A model generated the notes under the pieces. It saw only the letters and a program-made list of their open reading frames with translations. It searched no databases and was not told the DNA's origin. From the NCBI GenBank assembly GCA_016872385.1, contig VGZV01000009.1, positions 1 to 63,451 on the forward strand: DNA of 63,451 nt, given 5' to 3'. The first letter of the stretch is position 1; each line of letters starts with the position of its first letter. Made by a program: the position numbers and the translations under genes. This DNA comes from SAR202 cluster bacterium. GTDB lineage: Bacteria > Chloroflexota > Dehalococcoidia > Lucifugimonadales > UBA3495. Shown here one piece after another: positions 32,980-42,027 of this stretch.

Positions 32980-33510
32980 TTAACCAGAGCTGCCAGCCCG
33001 TTGCAGACCTTTAAGGTAAGCAATGTGTCCCTGGTGTTGGTACAGCTCCCCCAGGATTTGGCGGAACATGCCGCCCACCGTCATATCCGGGCGGCGTTCC
33101 CGGGGCAGCACGTCAAAATCTGGCGGCGTGAGGCTGCGCAAGTAAGCCAGGGTGGCGGAGCGCACTGCCTCGCGGTACTGGAGTACTTCACCCAGGTCCA
33201 GGACCGGAAAGTTGCTGACCTGCTCCGGAGTGTGTCCAAAGCCGGTGTCCCGGGTGGGCAGGCCGAACTTTTGGTGCCAGCCGTCCCGCTCCCACAGTTC
33301 TGGCTGGCGCTGAGCAAAGAACTGGATCCAGAAGTCCTCCACCCGGAACATATGCCACAATATCCAGCCGATATGGTTGGCCTGGGGGCAAGGACGCCAT
33401 GCCAGTTCCTGGGGGGTTATGTCCTTAACTGCCGCCTCCAGCAGGTCGCTTTCGCTTTTCAGGTTGGCTTCAATGAACTGGTTCAATTCCAAAGGCGCAT
33501 CCCTCTTCAA
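32980..33510 (-). CDS. DinB-like four-helix protein
   Basis: 176 aa, TTG start, 6 bases after the preceding secreted-protein gene. NHIGWILWHMFRVEDFWIQF and GELYQHQGHIAYLKGL give the His positions typical of DinB/DUF664 metal-binding four-helix proteins, some of which are thiol-dependent transferases (bacillithiol/mycothiol). The actual function is unknown. Confidence 0.8.
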   Translation of the reverse strand: MKRDAPLELNQFIEANLKSESDLLEAAVKDITPQELAWRPCPQANHIGWILWHMFRVEDFWIQFFAQRQPELWERDGWHQKFGLPTRDTGFGHTPEQVSNFPVLDLGEVLQYREAVRSATLAYLRSLTPPDFDVLPRERRPDMTVGGMFRQILGELYQHQGHIAYLKGLQRAGSSG

Positions 33511-33516
33511 AAAAGT

Positions 33517-34119
33517 CTATGGCCCGGTTGCCTGCCAGACAACTTTGTTCCAGCCTGCCACTAACTGGATTTGCCGCCCTTCCTGAAGCAGCACCTGGTC
33601 TCTCTGCACCCTTATCCAGTAGAAGCGGCCTGGCGCCAGGTCGTGTTGCAGGCGCTGGCCTGGGTTTATCAAGGGATCATAGTAAGACCAGCCGCCGTTG
33701 CGGGCGTCCCAGTGAAAAAGCCGTACCAGGTTGTCCCCCAATTGGTCAAGCCCGCTGGGCAGAGGGGCGGAGGCAGAGTTGATGGTCAGGTCCAGGATGG
33801 TGGTGCCGCCCATTGCCCACACGGCAGACTCTGCTGCGGCGCGGCCTCCTGCGGTGAAAGTTATGGTATCTCCAGCGGAAGGCCGGGAAACTTGCAGGAC
33901 ATACCTGCCATTGTGAGTCGCGGCGGTGCCCAGCAGTTCGCCGCTGTTGCTGACGGCGGAGACGATGACGCCATCCGCAGCCAGCGCGCGGTTGATGGTG
34001 GCGCGGCCGGCAAAAATATGGGGAGGCCCCGGAGGGGCCGATTGGGCCAGGACGGCGCCGCCGATACTGGATAGCAGTCCAATAATAAAGAACAAGGCCG
34101 CCGCCGCTTTGGCAGACAT
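33517..34119 (-). CDS. secreted protein: PHIF-type domain plus YWI/GWN C-terminal module
   Basis: 200 aa with signal peptide MSAKAAAALFFIIGLLSSIG. Then one beta domain (PHIFAGRATINRALAADGVI, ISRPSAG-like VSRPSAGDTITFTAGG) of the type repeated in the next gene, and a C-terminal module (LFHWDARNGGWSYYDP, FYWIRVQRD, LVAGWNKVVW) also found at the end of the 1004-aa surface protein at 42028. Likely on or outside the cell surface. AGGAGAGGTT precedes the ATG. Not assigned to any named family. Confidence 0.75.
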   Translation of the reverse strand: MSAKAAAALFFIIGLLSSIGGAVLAQSAPPGPPHIFAGRATINRALAADGVIVSAVSNSGELLGTAATHNGRYVLQVSRPSAGDTITFTAGGRAAAESAVWAMGGTTILDLTINSASAPLPSGLDQLGDNLVRLFHWDARNGGWSYYDPLINPGQRLQHDLAPGRFYWIRVQRDQVLLQEGRQIQLVAGWNKVVWQATGP

Positions 34120-34244
34120 AACCTCTCCTGTTGCCGGGGCTGCTCCGTGGGGATTATGTCCTGTTCGCCTTGCTTTTCAGCCCAAACGGCCAGGCAATCC
34201 ATAGCCCCAGTATTATACACACTAAAGCGGCAAGCCCTCAAAAA

Positions 34245-35705
34245 TCACCAAACTATCCGGTTTAATCCTTGCTCCAACCAGATTTTGCTTCCGTTGGAAA
34301 GGTCCAGTTCCCGGGGTATTCGGCTCCATATCCAGTATGCTTCACCGGGAGTCATGGAAGACCTCCATGTGTCTGTGGTGGAATACGCCTCAACTGCGCC
34401 CTGTGCGCCCGAAGGATCGTTTCCTTGCCGAATGTACAGAAGTTGCAGACTATCCAGGACCATTTGTACTAACACCAGCGTATGCTCAATCATGGTGGCG
34501 GACTTGTACCGGTCTAGGTTGAAATTGGCAACGAAGTATTCAAAGGCAGCCACTGTTTCAAGTATATCTTCATTTCGGCGGTGGTTGAGGTCTAAAGTAC
34601 TTTTACCATCTTCTTGCCAGGATATCCAACCGTCGCTGAAGCTGGAGGGATTGTAAGTCTCGATGAGGAACGTTACACATTTGGGGCATGACCCCGTGGG
34701 AAATGGTAGGACCATCTCATAGCGGCCTGAACTAACGGTGGCATGACCCAATTGGCTTCCGTCAAAATTGTAAGCAAAAATAGAAGTCCCATCCGGCGCC
34801 GGTGACCCATTGATGGTAACGGAGCCGGAAAAGGAGTGATACTTGTCATAAGACAGGTCAAGCTCCGTAATCTGGCCCTGCACCCAAGGAGTTTCACTTA
34901 TTAAAGTTTTTGCATCAAAATCAAGGAATTTGGAGGTTACACTAATTGTAACTTTTTTAGTATCACCCGGGTTGCGCACTCTGAGGGTGTAGCGGCCGTC
35001 CCGGATGTCTGCACTGGCCAGCGCTACTGCGCCATAGGCTATTACGGTTCCGTTCGCGGGCTTCCCATAGCGGGAGATCGTTCCAGTGAACGTGTGGTAC
35101 GTGCGAACATCCATGTCCAGCTCGACGGTGTTATCTGGTTCCCAAGAGGACAGAGTCTTTGCCTTCAGGTTGTCCAGCTTGAAGATAAGCTCCTCGCCCT
35201 CCGGGGGCTGGCCCACTTCCAGCGAGTAAGCTCCTGACACAACTTTGGTTTCTCCCAGCAGCTTGCTGGACTTGCTGCTGAAAACTTGGGCCAGGGCGCC
35301 GTCTGGGGCCGGCTTCTCATCCAAGAACGCCTTGCCGGAATATTTGGATTTCTTGGCAGGCGGCGGGATTGAACCGCCGTCCAGGTCCAGCATCTCCACT
35401 TCGCCCATGACCCATTCCACCTGGCGCGCCACCGGGTGCTCGCCCACGAAAAGGGCAATCTTCTCGCCTGCCGGAGGCTTGGAAACCTGCAAAACATACC
35501 TGCCTGCGCTCACCGGCGCAGAGCCCAAGTCCGCGCTGGCGCTGCTGCTCTTGGCCTTGACCAGCGTACCGTCGGGGACGGTGGCTCCCTGAATGGAGGC
35601 CGTACCTGCAAAGAAGTGGGGAATGACCGTCTGGGCCATGGCGGCTCCATGGATAGTGAGCAGCAGTCCAAGGAACAAAGCGAAGGCGGCGAGCTTGGCG
35701 GGCAT
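34245..35705 (-). CDS. secreted protein with four repeated beta domains
   Basis: 486 aa. Signal peptide MPAKLAAFALFLGLLLTIHG. Four tandem domains of about 90 residues begin PHFFAGTASIQGATVPDGTL, SKYSGKAFLDEKPAPDGALA, HTFTGTISRYGKPANGTVIA and HSFSGSVTINGSPAPDGTSI; each has a GxY(T/V)L-type strand. The end has TPGEAYWIWSRIP and LEQGLNRIVW, related to the YWI/GWN module. Its gene follows the same strand as the 33517 gene. It is probably a cell-surface or adhesion protein. Confidence 0.75.
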   Translation of the reverse strand: MPAKLAAFALFLGLLLTIHGAAMAQTVIPHFFAGTASIQGATVPDGTLVKAKSSSASADLGSAPVSAGRYVLQVSKPPAGEKIALFVGEHPVARQVEWVMGEVEMLDLDGGSIPPPAKKSKYSGKAFLDEKPAPDGALAQVFSSKSSKLLGETKVVSGAYSLEVGQPPEGEELIFKLDNLKAKTLSSWEPDNTVELDMDVRTYHTFTGTISRYGKPANGTVIAYGAVALASADIRDGRYTLRVRNPGDTKKVTISVTSKFLDFDAKTLISETPWVQGQITELDLSYDKYHSFSGSVTINGSPAPDGTSIFAYNFDGSQLGHATVSSGRYEMVLPFPTGSCPKCVTFLIETYNPSSFSDGWISWQEDGKSTLDLNHRRNEDILETVAAFEYFVANFNLDRYKSATMIEHTLVLVQMVLDSLQLLYIRQGNDPSGAQGAVEAYSTTDTWRSSMTPGEAYWIWSRIPRELDLSNGSKIWLEQGLNRIVW

Positions 35706-36101
35706 GAGCTTACCTCCCGGTGAATTGGGGCATAAGACATGCTAGGGCAGGCCAGGGTGGACAGAGTAGGGTGCCACCCTGGCGAGTGATGTCCAGGACA
35801 CACTGAATGCAATTGGGGTGGAAACTTGGCTTCCTGCGAGGATGACCGGAGATGTCTGCGCCGCAAATATCGCTTCAGGCCACTAACAAAGCACCGAAGC
35901 TGTCACCCTGAACGAAGCGAGAGGCCTGGAGTGGTGGGCATTTGCCCCGCACCAGATTCTTCGTCGTTCCGTTGTCATCAGGACACCGAGGAATGAGACC
36001 CTTCATTTTGTTGGGCAGTTTTATTCCTGGGACAAGTTGTCTCCCCGCCGTACAGGACATTGACTACCCTGTAGTCTAGCCACGTTCGCGGCGGGTACAA
36101 G
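35706..36101. other. intergenic region with degenerate repeats
   Basis: No convincing gene. It contains CACCCTGAACGAAGCGAGAG and AGATTCTTCGTCG fragments reminiscent of the family A element arms, but without inverted ends. It includes the upstream region of the gene at 34245. Confidence 0.5.
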
Positions 36102-36147
36102 AACGGGGAAAACATGCAGGCAGGTCAACGCCTGGGTTTTCCCCGTT
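36102..36147 (-). terminator. hairpin downstream of ferritin
   Basis: AACGGGGAAAAC (36102-36113) and GTTTTCCCCGTT (36136-36147) pair over 12 bp around an inner CAGGC/GCCTG stem. On the minus strand it lies 72 bases after the ferritin stop and is followed by CTTGT. Confidence 0.65.
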
Positions 36148-36218
36148 ATGAGCAGCGCCGCGGTTAAGGCTAAGTTAAATGGAGATGGCTTCTGTTCCTC
36201 TCCGTAACCCACCTGGGA

Positions 36219-36716
36219 TTAATCGCCTTTGCGGCCAGCCAGTTGCCGGTCAATCAGCAGCAATCCCTCCGGCCTCCCGCCAAACTGCTTGAGCTGGTCC
36301 ACCACTTCGGAGGCGGATTTTTCTTCCTCCACCTGTTCTGCAACGAACCATTGCAGGTGTACTTGCGTAGCATAGTCCTTTTCCTGGACCGCCAGGGCAA
36401 AGAGCTGGTTAATCCTTTCGGTGACGTAGCGCTCGTGTTCCAGGGTGCGCTGGGCCACGTCTTGGACCGACTGGAACTCCACGGGCGGCTGGGCGATGGT
36501 CTCCAGTACAACTCTGCCGCCCCGGTCATTGACGAAGTCAAACAATTTCATGGCGTGGCTGTGCTCTTCGGCGCTTTGCAGGCGCATCCAGTGGGCGAAG
36601 CCAGGTAATCTGATGGACTCGCAATAGGCGGACATGGACAAGTACAAGTAGGCAGCGTAAAACTCGTGGTTGATTTGCTCGTTCAAAGCCTCTTCAACAA
36701 CCTTGGGCAAATTCAT
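36219..36716 (-). CDS. non-haem ferritin
   Basis: 165 aa from ATG 36716, with GAGGAGGTTGTT in front. Ferroxidase ligands are all in register with E. coli FtnA: Glu18, Glu51, His54, Glu95, Gln128. Four-helix bundle with MNLPKVVEEALNEQINHEFY at the start. It oxidises and stores iron as a 24-mer shell, which can buffer supply for the SUF and cytochrome genes in this region. It is a stand-alone gene with a terminator. Confidence 0.94.
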   Translation of the reverse strand: MNLPKVVEEALNEQINHEFYAAYLYLSMSAYCESIRLPGFAHWMRLQSAEEHSHAMKLFDFVNDRGGRVVLETIAQPPVEFQSVQDVAQRTLEHERYVTERINQLFALAVQEKDYATQVHLQWFVAEQVEEEKSASEVVDQLKQFGGRPEGLLLIDRQLAGRKGD

Positions 36717-36956
36717 AACAACCTCCTCTACCATTTTGGCAATACTAGCACAGCGCTTCAACTGTGCACCCTAGCCTACCTTTGGCGCAGTGTTTTAGCG
36801 AGGCGAGCGGAGCGGAAAGGTCCGCACATCACGTAATGGCCTTCATCAACTCCAACTGTTGACTATTAAACTCCCCCTCCAGTCTTGCCGTCGCAAGGCT
36901 ATAGACTCTTGTGCCGGTTGGCTACTTGCGTGGTGCCTCAAATTGTAACATTGTCC

Positions 36957-36986
36957 TTGACATTAACTCGGGAATGCCCCTATAAT
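36957..36986 (+). promoter_or_regulatory. near-consensus promoter of pyrG
   Basis: TTGACA (36957-36962), 18-base spacer, TATAAT (36981-36986), about 125 bases before the pyrG ATG. The rest of the 394-base gap after ferritin shows no gene; no attenuator hairpin was recognised in the leader. Confidence 0.7.
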
Positions 36987-37110
36987 GCAGGCCAAGGCAC
37001 TTAGCCCCTAGTGATATCCCCAAGTACTGCTCTTCTCACCAACGTCTTAGCCCCATGTTTTTCCTCAGGTGGCAAAACTTGACTTCCGGCAGGCTTTTTA
37101 ACGCTGCGCC

Positions 37111-38754
37111 ATGACCGCCAAGTACATCTTCGTTACCGGTGGCGTGGTCAGTTCTATAGGCAAAGGCATTTGCGTCGCATCTATTGGACGCATCCTGAAA
37201 AGCCGAGGCCTCTCCGTCTCCGTCATCAAGCTTGACCCTTACCTTAACGTTGACCCCGGCACCATGTCCCCTTACCAGCATGGCGAAGTGTTTGTAACCC
37301 AGGACGGCGGCGAAACCGACCTGGATTTGGGCCACTATGAAAGATTCATAGACGTGGACCTGACCAAGGCATCCAACCTTACTGCCGGGCAAGTGTATCT
37401 CAGTCTCATCACCAAGGAGCGCCGGGGCGATTTCCTGGGCGGCACCATCCAGACGGTGCCCCACGTGACCAACGAAATCAAGGCCCGGATGCTGAACGTT
37501 GCGGAAGAGTCCCGCGCTGACGTGATTGTAGTGGAAGTGGGTGGCACGGTGGGAGACATTGAGGGCCTGCCGTTTTTGGAAGCCATTCGCCAAATGCGGA
37601 AAGACGTGGGGCGGGACAGCGTATTCTACCTGCACCTGACCTTGCTGCCCTATATTGCTCCCACCGGAGAGCTTAAGACCAAACCCACCCAGCACAGCGT
37701 CAAAGAACTGCGGGCCATTGGTATTCAGCCGGATGCCATTGTCTGCCGCAGTGACTACCCAGTGTCCAACTCCATCCGGGAGAAGGTTTCCCTGTTCTGT
37801 GACGTTTCCGGCGACGAAGTAATCCCGCTGGTGACGGTGGACAATGTCTATGAGGTGCCCCTGATTCTGGAAGAGGCGGGGCTGGGTGACATAATTGTAA
37901 ACAAGCTGGGCCTGCCTGCCCGGAGACGCGACCTGGCGGACTGGGCTAGTATGGTCCAGGGCATGAAATCGGTCAGGGAAAAGTTGTCCATTGCCGTGGT
38001 GGGCAAGTATGTGGAGTACCAGGACTCGTACATTTCGGTCAAGGAAGCCTTGCGCCATGCCGGTCTGGCGCACCACCGGGAAGTGGACCTGAAATGGGTG
38101 CATTCGGAGGATGTGGAGCGGGACGGCCCGGATGCCCTGCTGGCCAACGCCTGCGGCATTGTGGTGCCGGGCGGATTTGGCCCCCGGGGAGTGGAAGGGA
38201 TGATTGAGACCGCCCACTATGCCCGTATCCACAAAGTGCCTTACTTGGGCCTGTGTTTGGGCATGCAGGTGATGGTGGTGGAGTGGGCGCGCTATGTGCT
38301 TGGGCTTAAGGAGGCCAACTCGGCGGAACTGGACCCGGACACTGCCCACCCGGTTATACACATCATGCCGGAGCAGCGGTCGGTAACTGCCCTGGGTGGG
38401 ACCATGCGGCTGGGCGCATACCCGTGCCAGCCCATGGAAAACACCAGGACCATGCAAGCCTATGGACAGCCCCTGGTCACGGAGCGGCACCGCCACCGTT
38501 TTGAGTTGAATAACGCCTACCGGGAATCGCTGGAGGAGTCGGGCTTTGTCATTGGCGGAGTTTCTCCCGATGGCAACCTGGTGGAGACTACTGAGGTGAA
38601 GGAACACCCCTTTATGTTGGGCGTTCAGTTTCACCCGGAATTCAGGTCCCGCCCCAACCGGCCGCATCCTCTATTCCGGGACTTTATTGGCGCGGCCATG
38701 GAGACTGTACGGGAGGGTACCCAGCGTCCACTCCCTATTACCGCTGCTAGCTAG
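37111..38754 (+). CDS. pyrG: CTP synthase
   Basis: 547 aa, usual length. It makes CTP from UTP, ATP and glutamine. N-terminal synthase domain: KYIFVTGGVVSSIGKGI, KLDPYLNVDPGTMSPYQHGE and QTVPHVTNEIK. C-terminal class I glutaminase: VPGGFGPRGVEGMI, nucleophile Cys about 382 in YLGLCLGMQ, and FHPEF with the catalytic His-Glu. Followed by transaldolase and rho. Confidence 0.97.
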   Translation: MTAKYIFVTGGVVSSIGKGICVASIGRILKSRGLSVSVIKLDPYLNVDPGTMSPYQHGEVFVTQDGGETDLDLGHYERFIDVDLTKASNLTAGQVYLSLITKERRGDFLGGTIQTVPHVTNEIKARMLNVAEESRADVIVVEVGGTVGDIEGLPFLEAIRQMRKDVGRDSVFYLHLTLLPYIAPTGELKTKPTQHSVKELRAIGIQPDAIVCRSDYPVSNSIREKVSLFCDVSGDEVIPLVTVDNVYEVPLILEEAGLGDIIVNKLGLPARRRDLADWASMVQGMKSVREKLSIAVVGKYVEYQDSYISVKEALRHAGLAHHREVDLKWVHSEDVERDGPDALLANACGIVVPGGFGPRGVEGMIETAHYARIHKVPYLGLCLGMQVMVVEWARYVLGLKEANSAELDPDTAHPVIHIMPEQRSVTALGGTMRLGAYPCQPMENTRTMQAYGQPLVTERHRHRFELNNAYRESLEESGFVIGGVSPDGNLVETTEVKEHPFMLGVQFHPEFRSRPNRPHPLFRDFIGAAMETVREGTQRPLPITAAS

Positions 38755-38842
38755 TTCCTTGAGAAGACAGAGGGTCGTAATTGCCTGCTCCAGGCTCCGC
38801 CGCTAACACACAGACAGTCGCACATGATCCAGCAGGGCTAAC

Positions 38843-39502
38843 GTGAAGCTATTTCTAGATACCGCAAACATTCAAGAAATCCGGCAGGGCGCAAAGCTGG
38901 GGGTAGTCACTGGGGTAACCACCAACCCCTCGCTGGCCGCTAAAGAGGGGATCGGACGCCGGGAGGGCTATAAAGCAGCGGTCCAAGAAATCGCCGATAT
39001 TATTGACGGCCCCATATCGGTGGAGGTGGTCAGCCAGGACGCTGCGGGGATGATTGCGGAAGGGCGGGAAATCTCAGAGTGGATACGCCAGCCCTGGGTG
39101 AAAATACCCAGCACCCTTGCAGGCTTTGAGGCCATGTCCACCCTGTCTAGGGATGGCATCAAGATTAACCAGACGCTATGTTTTTCTGTTAACCAGGCTC
39201 TATTAGGCGCACAGGCGGGAGCCACGGTTGTCAGCCCTTTTGTGGGGCGGCTGGACGATATTGGACACGACGGCATGGCCCTGGTGGCAGATATTGTAGC
39301 CATCTACCGCCGGCACAATATCAAGACCCTGGTCATGGCCGCCAGCATCCGCCACACCAGGCATTGTGTGGCGGCGGCCCAGGCTGGCGCAGATATATCT
39401 ACAGTGCCGTATCCAGTGTTGGTGCAAATGGCCCAGCATCCCCTGACCGACTCTGGCGTGGCCCGGTTTCTGCAAGACTGGCAGAAGGCCGGCGGAAGAT
39501 GA
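38843..39502 (+). CDS. transaldolase-like protein (TalC/Fsa type)
   Basis: 219 aa, the short form. KLFLDTANIQEIRQGAKLG, GVTTNPSLAAKEG, catalytic Schiff-base Lys87 in WVKIPSTLAGFEA, NQTLCFSVNQALLGAQAGA and SPFVGRLDDIG, AASIRHTRHC. GTG start. It transfers dihydroxyacetone units in the pentose phosphate pathway, or acts as fructose-6-phosphate aldolase; the two cannot be separated on sequence alone. Confidence 0.92.
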   Translation: MKLFLDTANIQEIRQGAKLGVVTGVTTNPSLAAKEGIGRREGYKAAVQEIADIIDGPISVEVVSQDAAGMIAEGREISEWIRQPWVKIPSTLAGFEAMSTLSRDGIKINQTLCFSVNQALLGAQAGATVVSPFVGRLDDIGHDGMALVADIVAIYRRHNIKTLVMAASIRHTRHCVAAAQAGADISTVPYPVLVQMAQHPLTDSGVARFLQDWQKAGGR

Positions 39503-39648
39503 ATCGGATAGTTCCGGCCTGACAAAGGCCAAGAATTTCAGGATTATTTGGAAATCCGCCCGTGATCTTCAAGGTATACGCAGGTCTATCTAATTAAGCC
39601 GCCCTGTCTAGCGGAAAAGAATGCGGGCGTGGAAACAAGGAGGTGAAC

Positions 39649-40935
39649 ATGACAACTACTCAGGCCCTGGATGTGGCAGAGCTGGGGACCAAGTCAAAGG
39701 ACGAACTGTTGACTCTGGCCGATGAAATTGGTCTGGAGGATGGGTCCGCATTGACGGGATTGCGCCGGGAAGAGGTGCTCAGCCGCATTTTCCAGGTGGC
39801 GTCCAACCAGCAAGCTTTGATTGCTACCGGCGTGCTGGAAACCATGGATGAAGGTTACGGGTTCCTGCGCCAGGTGGGTGTGAGGCAGGCCAACGGGGAC
39901 GTTTACATCTCCCAGTCGCAAATACGGCGCTTTGGTCTGCGCACCGGCGATACCGTTACCGGCCAGGTGCGGCCTCCCAAGGAAGGAGAACGGTATTTTG
40001 GTCTGGTGCGGGTCGAGAAGATTAACGGCCTGGACCCAGACCAGGTCCATGCCCGCTACCGCGCCCAATTTGAGTATCTGACCCCCATCTTTCCCCAGAA
40101 GCAAATTGTGCTGGAAACCGAGGCCTCTAACCTCACCACCCGCATGACTGACCTATTTGCCCCCATTGGCTTTGGCCAGCGCGGTCTCGTAGTCTCGCCG
40201 CCCAAGGCAGGCAAGACCACCATCCTCAAGCAGATAGCAGGAGCCGTGGCGGTAAATCATCCGGAAGTGGTCTTGATGGTGGTGCTCATTGGCGAGCGTC
40301 CTGAGGAAGTCACCGACATGCGTCGCGCTGTCAAGGGCGACGTGTTTGCCTCGACCTTTGACGAGTCGGTAGAAGACCAGTGCCGTGTGGCGGAGCTGGC
40401 CCTGGAGCGGGCCAAGCGGCTGGTGGAGACGGGCCGGGACGTGCTGATTCTGCTGGATGGCATCACGCGCTTGACCCGGGCTTACAACCTGGCGGTGCCC
40501 AGCAGCGGCCGCACCCTCTCCGGCGGTATTGACCCGGTGGCCCTTTACCCGCCCAAGAAGTTTTTTGGCACGGCGCGTAATATAGAAGAAGGCGGCAGCC
40601 TTACCATTGTTGCCACCTGTTTGGTGGATACCGGCAGCCGGATGGACGAAGTAATTTATGAGGAGTTCAAAGGCACCGGCAACATGGAGCTGCACCTGGA
40701 CCGGCGGCTGGCGGAGCGCCGCTTCTTCCCGGCCATAGACATTGTCCGCAGCGGCACCCGGCGTGAGGAACTGCTTTATGAAGAGAGCACCATGAAGCAA
40801 ATCTGGCTGCTGCGCCGGATGATTTCTCTTATCTCCACTGATGGCTCTGCAGGGGCCACGGAACGGGTTTTGGAACGGTTGGCCAAGTACCCCTCCAACT
40901 GGGACTTCTTGAACAACCTGAATAAGGAATCTTAG
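39649..40935 (+). CDS. rho: transcription termination factor Rho
   Basis: 428 aa from ATG 39649, behind AAGGAGG at 5 bases. N-terminal Rho-N helices ([20 protein letters not shown]), a cold-shock-like RNA-binding domain ([33 protein letters not shown]), then the hexameric ATPase with Walker [10 protein letters not shown] (about 184-192), [12 protein letters not shown], Walker [18 protein letters not shown], and Q/R-loops [11 protein letters not shown]. Several terminators in this window lack T tracts, which fits use of Rho. Confidence 0.97.
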   Translation: MTTTQALDVAELGTKSKDELLTLADEIGLEDGSALTGLRREEVLSRIFQVASNQQALIATGVLETMDEGYGFLRQVGVRQANGDVYISQSQIRRFGLRTGDTVTGQVRPPKEGERYFGLVRVEKINGLDPDQVHARYRAQFEYLTPIFPQKQIVLETEASNLTTRMTDLFAPIGFGQRGLVVSPPKAGKTTILKQIAGAVAVNHPEVVLMVVLIGERPEEVTDMRRAVKGDVFASTFDESVEDQCRVAELALERAKRLVETGRDVLILLDGITRLTRAYNLAVPSSGRTLSGGIDPVALYPPKKFFGTARNIEEGGSLTIVATCLVDTGSRMDEVIYEEFKGTGNMELHLDRRLAERRFFPAIDIVRSGTRREELLYEESTMKQIWLLRRMISLISTDGSAGATERVLERLAKYPSNWDFLNNLNKES

Positions 40936-40994
40936 GCATCGGCTATAAATTGGCTTGACGCCTGCCACCGCCGTTGGCTACACTGCTGGCGCTG

Positions 40995-41059
40995 GGGCGG
41001 TTAGCTCAGTTGGTTAGAGCATCCCGATGCAATCGGGAAGGTCCGAGGTTCCAGGCCCA
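40995..41059 (+). pseudogene. tRNA-Val-like fragment with exchanged anticodon arm
   Basis: Identical to the following tRNA-Val for the first 26 bases (GGGCGGTTAGCTCAGTTGGT then TAGAGC), then TCCCGATGCAATCGGGA (41022-41038) in place of the 17-nt anticodon arm. The T arm is degenerate and the 3' acceptor strand is missing; it runs straight into the tRNA-Val gene. The replacement equals the hairpin core of MITE family A. Confidence 0.8.
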
Positions 41060-41136
41060 GGGCGGTTAGCTCAGTTGGTTAGAGCACTGCGTTGACATCG
41101 CAGAGGTCAGTGGTTCGAGTCCACTACCGCCCACCA
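41060..41136 (+). tRNA. tRNA-Val(GAC)
   Basis: 77 nt with encoded CCA. Acceptor GGGCGGT pairs with ACCGCCC; D arm GCTCAGTTGGTTAGAGC; anticodon stem CTGCG/CGCAG with loop TTGACAT (anticodon GAC); T arm with GGTTCGAGTCC. All stems are complete. Confidence 0.97.
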
Positions 41137-41170
41137 CCTTTCCTATTCATGTACTGCAACGTTGTGAACC

Positions 41171-41413
41171 ATGTTCTTTGCTTACGTGCTGCAGAGCCAG
41201 CGGAACGGCCGCTACTACATTGGCTCGACAGAGAACGTGGCACAGCGCCTTGCCCGGCACAACCAGGGCCTGGTCAAGTCAACACGTTCCTGGCGTCCGT
41301 GGGCAGTGGTTCATGTGGAAGAATTTGGGAACCTTGCTGAAGCCCGCCGCCGGGAATACCAAATCAAGGCTTGGAAACACCCAGGTTACATGCGGCAGGC
41401 GCTAGGTCTTTAG
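41171..41413 (+). CDS. single-domain GIY-YIG endonuclease between tRNA copies
   Basis: 80 aa, MFFAYVLQSQRNGRYYIGST with GIY-YIG represented by FAYVL...YYIG; Arg in NVAQRLARHNQG and Glu in AEARRREYQIKAW. It differs from the GIY-YIG at 25575 but has the same single-domain form. The stop TAG lies inside the next tRNA-like sequence, so the gene is fused to that copy's edge. Confidence 0.88.
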   Translation: MFFAYVLQSQRNGRYYIGSTENVAQRLARHNQGLVKSTRSWRPWAVVHVEEFGNLAEARRREYQIKAWKHPGYMRQALGL

Positions 41414-41480
41414 CTCAGTTGGTTGGAGCATCCCGATGCAATCGGGAAGGTCAGTGGTTCGAGTCCACTGCCGCCCACCA
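41404..41480 (+). pseudogene. tRNA-Val-like copy with exchanged anticodon arm and lost 5' acceptor strand
   Basis: Also 77 nt including CCA. The D arm (one change), T arm (GGTTCGAGTCC) and 3' acceptor GCCGCCCACCA match tRNA-Val. The 5' acceptor bases AGGTCTT cannot pair with GCCGCCC. The anticodon arm is TCCCGATGCAATCGGGA (41431-41447): a 5-bp stem and 7-nt loop ATGCAAT that would present GCA. The 3' flank CACCTTTCC also matches the flank of tRNA-Val, pointing to duplication. Probably not functional. Confidence 0.8.
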
Positions 41481-42027
41481 CCTTTCCCAGCCACTTGCAC
41501 CTGGCGCCCAAAAGTCCGGCGCCACACCGCACACCATAATCCCACCCAAGCCATTGACAAGTTTCATGCAGGCGAGTACACTTCCGCGGGATTTTTCCCT
41601 GCCGCGCCAGTTATATACAACTGAGTTGACCAGTCTGCTAGGGTCCGGGGCAAGCGAACCTTCCTTCCACAATTTAACTAGACTTTGCAAGATGTTTTTG
41701 CGTCTTCCACGCCTCAAAATGTCCTTGACAATGGAAAAATGCGAGTGTTAAAACTGACTGTGATGTGTCACCGAATGTCACCGGGGGGAAGGGGTAGCTG
41801 CTACCACAAACCTTTGGCAGGAATCTTAGCATATTACAAGACCCCAAGCCTCCATAAAGGAGTTGGATATCGGAACAGAAAAATCAAGTGGCTCAGGGTG
41901 GTTGCCAAGTAACCATGACGTGTATGTCAGTAATACTTCGGTAACACTAGAACCCTAAACTAGTAGGGGGAGCAGTCTGGGATTGCGCATCCCTCAGGGA
42001 AGTTCATATAAAGGAGACTGGGAATCA
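41481..42027 (+). promoter_or_regulatory. leader/promoter region of the large surface-protein gene
   Basis: No gene seen. Two candidate promoters: TTGACA-N17-TACACT (41554-41582) and TTGACA-N18-TAAAAC (41725-41754). Either would give a transcript with a leader of about 270-440 bases, long leaders being common for S-layer-type genes. AAGGAG at 42011-42016 is the ribosome site. Confidence 0.5.

Noticed and set aside
39503..39648. Regulatory RNA or Rho attenuator before rho
   Set aside because: No convincing stem-loop series or leader peptide could be drawn in this short gap.
40995..41059. A functional tRNA-Cys because the loop shows GCA
   Set aside because: The body is tRNA-Val, the T arm is degenerate and the 3' acceptor strand is missing.
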